From NCBI RefSeq assembly GCF_964199755.1, contig NC_133896.1, positions 91,372,215 to 91,436,214 on the forward strand: DNA of 64,000 bases, written 5' to 3'. Of this stretch, positions 58,889 through 64,000 are shown piece by piece. Source of the stretch: Larus michahellis. Lineage: Eukaryota; Chordata; Aves; Charadriiformes; Laridae. The translations under genes and the position numbers were made by a program. Every line of letters starts with the position of its first letter. The stretch's first letter is position 1. Below the pieces are notes generated by a model that did no database searches, was not told where the DNA came from, and worked only from the letters and a program-made list of their open reading frames with translations.

Positions 58889-59940
58889 CTACTCTTTCAG
58901 GCCATTTCTCCCATTGATCAAGATCATCTGAATACTCATGTTGTCTTCCAAATGCATTGCAAGTCCTCTCAGGTTAGTGTTGTCTGCAAATTTAATAGGC
59001 ACACTTTCTAGTCCACTGTACAAATCACCGAAGAAACTATTAATGCCACACTGAGAACAGATCTCTGCAGGACTCCTTGATACTTTGCTCCAGATAGAGA
59101 GCATACCATTGAAAACCAATCTTAGAGTTTTCTGATCAGCATCAGACTCTCCTAACAGTAGAAGCAGATCCAGTTTCCCATGTTTCCTAGCTTATTTGTA
59201 GGACTGTCAGATGAAGCAGAATAAAAATCCTTACTGAAGTCAAAATATATAACATCTATTGTTACTTCCTTATCCACAAGGCCTGTTAGTCTACCATGAA
59301 AGATTGGTTTGACTTGATTTTGGCAAATGGCAAATGTGAGTTCTCTACTTAATGTTTATTTGTTCCAGTATCACAGGGGGAGGCAGTAAAGTAATGCTGG
59401 CTGGCCAGTAATTCCTCAAATCCTTCTTTTTTTTTTTAAATAACCAATATTATTTGGCCTTTTCCAGTCTTCTGAACCTCTCCATTCTCTAGAGATCTCA
59501 AAGATAACTGGCAGTGGGCCTGACATCGCTTCGTCCGGTTCTCCAACCATCACAGGATGAATTTCATCAAGCCTACCTGGTCTGAAAGCACCGACTTTGC
59601 CTCAGTGCTTTGAAATCTAGAATGACTTTTTACCCACTTGTCATTGGTGCTATTTAACGTATTCCCCTAGCCACCATCACAGTGAAGACAAGTGAAAAAT
59701 ACTCGCCACTTCTTGTTATTTTTGTTTGATTTTCCATTTCACTGACCAGAAGGCCAGTCCTTCTACTGGTCTTCTCCTCACTGCCCATGTAGCGACAGGC
59801 ACCATTGATGGGCTGATAGTTCATTTCTTCTCCACCACAGATAAGGTAATTATTCATTTCCTCTTTGAAGTATCTTTGTATAAACTTTAAGTCAGTTGCC
59901 ACGTCTCCCTCAATTCCTTCTTCTCTAGACTAGACACTGC
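58889..59940 (-). repeat. Ancient CR1/L3-type LINE fragment
   Basis: The frame 59119 to 58889 keeps an RT-like block: INSFFGDLYSGLES, then KFADNTNLRGLA where such elements usually carry an F/YADDT motif. Upstream text up to about 59700-59940 reads like antisense CR1 but is highly diverged. Much older than the other copies. Confidence 0.65.
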
Positions 59941-60435
59941 AATTTTTTCAGTCCTCCTGCTTGGATGGCGCAGGTGAGTTGTTCCCCTCGTGTGGGTTTA
60001 TTCCCCAACACCTGCCTGTTTTGTCACAGTGTGGTACCCAAACTGGACACTCGGCCCTGTGTCACTCGGAGCTGGGAGTGCTGAAGTCTCAGTAGTACAG
60101 AGTTGATCTGACAGCTTATTTCATCTTCCCTACAGGCTGTCCTTCTGGCCATACAAACTGATATGATGTGTGCCTTTTTGGCAATAGCATGATGTTGGTG
60201 TACATTCTGCTTTTTTTCCAAGGAAGATCACATTCTGTGAACTCTGACACCATTGGAAACTTTGCATTTGCAAAAGCAACAGAGGATCTTTGGGTTCGGA
60301 ATATTCCCCCATCTTTGACATACCAAGCCTTCAAACTTCAAAATCACAAGTCTAATTTGTTCTGAGAGTGTGTTGGTTGGGTTTTTTTGTCTGAAACACA
60401 TTGGTCTGTTTTCATATGAACCCAAACATCATCAT

Positions 60436-60660
60436 ATTAGACATTAGGAAGAAGTTCTTTACAGTGAGGGTGCTGAGACACTGGAACCTGTTGCCCAGAG
60501 AGGTGGTGGAGGCCCCATCCCTGGAGACATTCAAGGCCAGGCTTGATAAGGCTCTGAGCAACCTGATCTAGTTGAAGGTGTCCCTGCTTACTGCAGGGGG
60601 GTTGGACTAGATGACCTTTAAAGGTCCCTTCCAACCCAACACGTTCTATGGTTCTATGAT
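60436..60660 (+). repeat. CR1 LINE 3' end
   Basis: 'attagacattaggaagaagt' to 'cgttctatggttctatgatg'. Close relative of the 13300-13634 copy, ending about 440 bp before the carrier-like start codon. Confidence 0.92.
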
Positions 60661-60779
60661 GAGTGGAAGCACCTGTGGTCCCACTGAGCGAAGGTGAGAG
60701 TCAGGAACGACCAGGCTCTGCCCTTGGACCCGTCACTTCCCCGTGGTCTGACCTCAAAGAAATTATTTTGCCGTCTTTT

Positions 60780-61800
60780 GCCTGGGTTCAGCCCAGGGAA
60801 CGCACGGGGAGGGGGAGGAGGCACCCTCCCCGGGGCGCCACAGGCGAGGCCGCCGGGCCCCGGGACGCCGCGGGCAGGGCCCCGTGAGCGGCAGGGCCCC
60901 TTCCCCACGGATCCCTCCCGCCTTGCAGTGCCCGGGCCCGCCCCTCCCGCCGCCTCCGCCGCCGACGGGCGCGGCCCCGCGGCCCCTCGGGCGCCTCCTC
61001 CGTCCGGCCGGGAGCCAATGCGCGGGGCGGCGGGCGGGCCCGGCGGAGGCCCGCGGGGTGGCGGCGGCGGCGCGGGCGGAAGCGCAGAACACCGGGCCAT
61101 GCCGGAGCACAGCACCCTGCTCCACCTGCTCGCCGGAGGGTGAGTGGCTCCCGTGCGGGGGCGGCCGGGGCCCACGGCCCGTCCCCTTCCTTTCCTCCGC
61201 GTCGGCCCGGGCCCTGCGGCGCCCTCTTCCCGGGGACCTCCGGGCTCTCGCCAGCTCCCGGGCCGGGGTCTCCCTCCGGCCGCCGCCCCGGCTCGTCCTG
61301 GCCGCGGCCCGCTCGCCCCCCAGGAGCGAGGCCTGGGGTGGTGGTGGCGGCGGCGGCGGCGGCCCGCAGCGCCGCTTCCCGCGGGCGGGCCTGCGGCCGC
61401 GCTTGACGCCGGGGACTGTGGGGCCGCGGGTCCGGCACCTGCTGGCCAAGAGGCGGGGGAGGGGAGGCCCTGCCTCGCCCCTCACCCGGGCTTTCGTTGC
61501 TGGGACGGGCCCTAATGTGGGGGAGTTGGTACAGCGCAGGCGGGGTGAATGTATGGCCCAGCGGGATGGGGAGAAGGGGGAGGCCTCCCTGGGAGTCCCC
61601 GGCGGGGGGGGCTTCGCCTGGGGTTTCATCCGGCCTGGAGCCTGCCGGGGATGGGGGTCGAGGGAAGGAGAGGGGGAATGTGAGGGGCCGCCAGGCCCCT
61701 TTCAGCGGGGCAAATGGTGGAGCATCCATGTCTTCGGGAGGGCGGCCAGGCCTCGGTCATCGCCTGGCTGGGATTCCTGCGTGGCCTTCTCTGGCTTTAA
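60780..61800. promoter_or_regulatory. CpG island, promoter of the plus-strand gene
   Basis: Long CpG-dense block with GC-box-like runs and a GGT/GGC repeat at about 61336-61362. It brackets the ATG at 61099. Long frames on both strands here (up to 313 codons) are due to base composition. Confidence 0.85.
61099..61139 (+). CDS. First coding exon, SLC25A33/SLC25A36-like carrier (partial)
   Basis: ATG at 61099 with G at -3, inside a CpG island, reads MPEHSTLLHLLAG plus two bases and stops at a consensus donor (GG/GTGAGT at 61140), phase 2. The short exon and the TLLHLLAGG pattern resemble the start of the mitochondrial pyrimidine nucleotide carriers SLC25A33 and SLC25A36, where a similar LxHLFAGG precedes the first transmembrane helix. 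Only 14 residues support this, so the identity is tentative. The first carrier repeat (PxD/ExxK/R signature) was not found in the remaining 2.9 kb, so the next exon lies outside the window. Confidence 0.55.
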
Positions 61801-64000
61801 ATAGTGCGGCTGGTGATCCTGGTGAGTCAGGCGCTGGGAGTGTGGGGTCCCAGCAGTGCCTGGGAATTCACTGCGTGCCCTTGAGCAGCTCCTTCTCATG
61901 CAGCGTTTCTTCCTCTCTTTAAGGAACATCTATCATTTAAGCCTCAAAGCAATGAGCTTCAAGTTTATAATGTCCTAAAGTAGAAGATACTGCCGGGCTT
62001 CGCTGAGTAACTGCAGAACTCCCTTGCCTTGACATCCACCTAATCCCTTTCCAGATTCCACCAGCCTGTCAGAGTCCCTGTGACAGTGTGGTCCACGGTA
62101 TAGCATGTGCAATAAAACACGTCATTTAATTGCTCTTCTTCAGTAAATTTCCATTTTTCTGCCACTAATGCAGTTATTGTGTTATGTTGATCTTTACTTA
62201 TATGTACTTGCCCTCTCTGTTCCCAGTGCTATTTTGTATGTTATTCTCTTTTATTAGCTTATCCTTTGAACTATATAGTCACTGCATCTTAGCTTTTCTT
62301 AATATATTTTTTTCCATATTTCTTGGCTTTCTTAAGCTTTTCCTCATCCTCATTTTCCGCTTTGTTTACTGAAAAGCTATGAGAGTTTGGCTGGTGACAG
62401 GAGTGTCGCTAGTGGGAGCTTTGTCGGTCTGTATCCTGTCCTCACCCATTAAGCGTTAATCTTTGAATTACAATTAATTAAAACCCAAGAGATGAATAAG
62501 TAGTTCAGGTTATTGCTGCAGTATATAGTTGATATTATTGTTTTACCAAATGAAACACATCTCATTGATGAAAGAACAGTTGTTCACTTTATCTTCTAGT
62601 GTGACGAGAACTGGGGACCATCAAATGAAACATAGCTCTTAACACAGTGTGCAGTGAAACTGTGGGTCTCCTGGCCACAGGATATTAGAGGGTAAAAGCT
62701 TTTTATGTGTCCAGAAAGCATTTTTAAAAGATTAATGAAGAAGAATGTGTTGAAGGCTGTTAAATGCAATGCAACATTTCTGGCTGAGGAAATTCCTGCG
62801 CTGAAAATAGCAGGAAGTTGGCAGAATGTTCTGGACATGGATATTTCTCCTATTCTTCCATAGGTGATATTTATTCACCTGTGTCCTAGGCAGAATCCTG
62901 GTTTAACTGCAGATTTGTCTGACCTAGCATCGCTATTCTTAAATTAAGATCTTCAAGCCATTTAAATTTTTGTCTAGCCCAAGTAGGGGCTAAAAAGTGA
63001 ATTACCAGTAAACCTTGTCACCTCCGTGCGTGTTCTCATACCCTTTTCATATAATTGAAAAGAATGTTAATAGTGTTTTTTTGTATTTCAGTCAACTAAT
63101 CCTCTTTTTCTGTCACCTCAAACTTTCCGGTTTTCCTTTTAAAATGTGAAAGCAAGATCTAGAGGCAAGTACTGTTTTCTAAGGTAGAATTACCTGCCTT
63201 CTTCAAATTAGCTTTTTTTGTCGCTGCTTTGCTCTGAGAGTACATGTTGTACTAGTTGTAAACTGCTGCTCTTCATCATATTTTGCAGGAATTGCTTTTG
63301 TTCCTGCTTTTAGAGTTAGGACTTCAGGGTTTTGGTTTTGTTAAACCGGTCTGTTTAAGCCCAGTGTAAGGACCCTTGGTTTCTGCTCAGTTCCATGTGT
63401 TTTTTCGTTATTTACCAGTTGTTGCAGCTTTGCTCAGTACTGCTGACAATCTTTGTTACCCTTGGATTTTACCAAGAGCGAAATGTTACCTCCTGTCTGT
63501 TGGTGGAAAAATTGAAAATTGTTAGGTCTAGTCTAGAAGCGATTTTCCTAGTCTCTTGCTGTTTCATTCTTTACTGACAACTGGTTTCAGGGCAGGGAAA
63601 GAGTGGGGCTGGTATTATTTTTTTTTTTTTTCTTCTTTGTGAGATTTTGTGGTCTGATTTTAATCCATTCAGCAACTAAGCTGTAGAAGAGTGCTAAGGC
63701 TCTAAGTGTGGTTTTGTGAGATGTCAAGCTCACTTTTTTGCAAAACTGAAGTATGTAACATCTTTGTAGTTGCTTTTGTGAATCCAGCTTTTGTTTGGTA
63801 ACTTCCATTTAAAAAAAAAAAAACCAAAACATATATATAGCTTCCCCACCCCCTGCCCCAACATTGATTAGTACAAAGTCTCTTTTAATTAAGTCTGTAG
63901 TGATCTGATTCCATAATTCTCTTCTGGCATGAATCTCAAGTCATATAACCGTATAACCTTAGCAGCATAAATTATTACACGTACACCTTTTTTTTTTTTT
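61140..64000 (+). other. Presumed intron 1 of the carrier-like gene
   Basis: GC-rich to about 61900, then AT-rich with T and A tracts (63618-63633, 63810-63825, and the end). No second exon or repeat family recognised. Confidence 0.5.

Noticed and set aside
60763-61804. Frames of 288-313 codons on both strands around 61 kb
   Set aside because: All are in the second CpG island and consist mainly of Pro, Arg, Gly and Ala; only the short exon at 61099 ending at a consensus donor has gene-like context.

Overview
The window is vertebrate nuclear DNA, almost certainly from a bird. The genes are split by short GT-AG introns. The intergenic DNA is full of CR1 retrotransposon pieces whose 3' ends carry the avian-type ATTCTATG repeat. 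The LTR elements resemble those common in bird genomes. No bacterial-type gene structure, tRNA, rRNA or CRISPR array was seen.

Layout. 1-27.4 kb: intergenic DNA with many CR1 fragments, two LTR-like elements (25.0-25.6 and about 25.8-26.4 kb) and a 0.5-0.7 kb sequence present twice, 5.5 kb apart (about 10.1 and 15.65 kb). 27.4-30.0 kb: a complete two-exon gene on the minus strand for a 178-residue beta/gamma-crystallin protein of the epidermal differentiation-specific (EDSP/Ep37) type. It has a TATA box, a non-coding first exon, one coding exon and a polyadenylation signal. 30-36 kb: intergenic DNA with a 45-bp minisatellite. 36.0-43.7 kb: LTR and endogenous retrovirus remains on the minus strand (gag-like, protease, RT, RNase H, integrase), broken by stops, a frameshift, catalytic-site changes and a nested CR1. 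44.2-55.9 kb: the complete PEX5 gene on the minus strand, with 15 coding exons joining in frame to 645 codons, a CpG-island promoter and a polyadenylation signal. 56-60.7 kb: CR1-rich spacer. 60.8-64 kb: a second CpG island holding the first coding exon of a plus-strand gene that looks like an SLC25A33/SLC25A36-type mitochondrial carrier; the rest lies beyond the window.

The three cellular genes are not an operon and no shared pathway is implied. PEX5 is the cycling receptor that brings PTS1 proteins, and in its long form PTS2 proteins with PEX7, into peroxisomes. The crystallin-type protein is probably a calcium-binding structural protein of epithelium. The carrier-like gene would act in the mitochondrial inner membrane. 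PEX5 and the carrier-like gene are divergent, about 5.2 kb apart. The retroviral remnant lies just downstream of the PEX5 3' end on the same strand.

The least explained items are the duplicated sequence with a near-identical core and diverged edges, the intact calcium motifs and simple gene structure of the crystallin gene, and the mixed LTR families at 25-26 and 36-44 kb. I found no clear evidence of a wholly new biological system.
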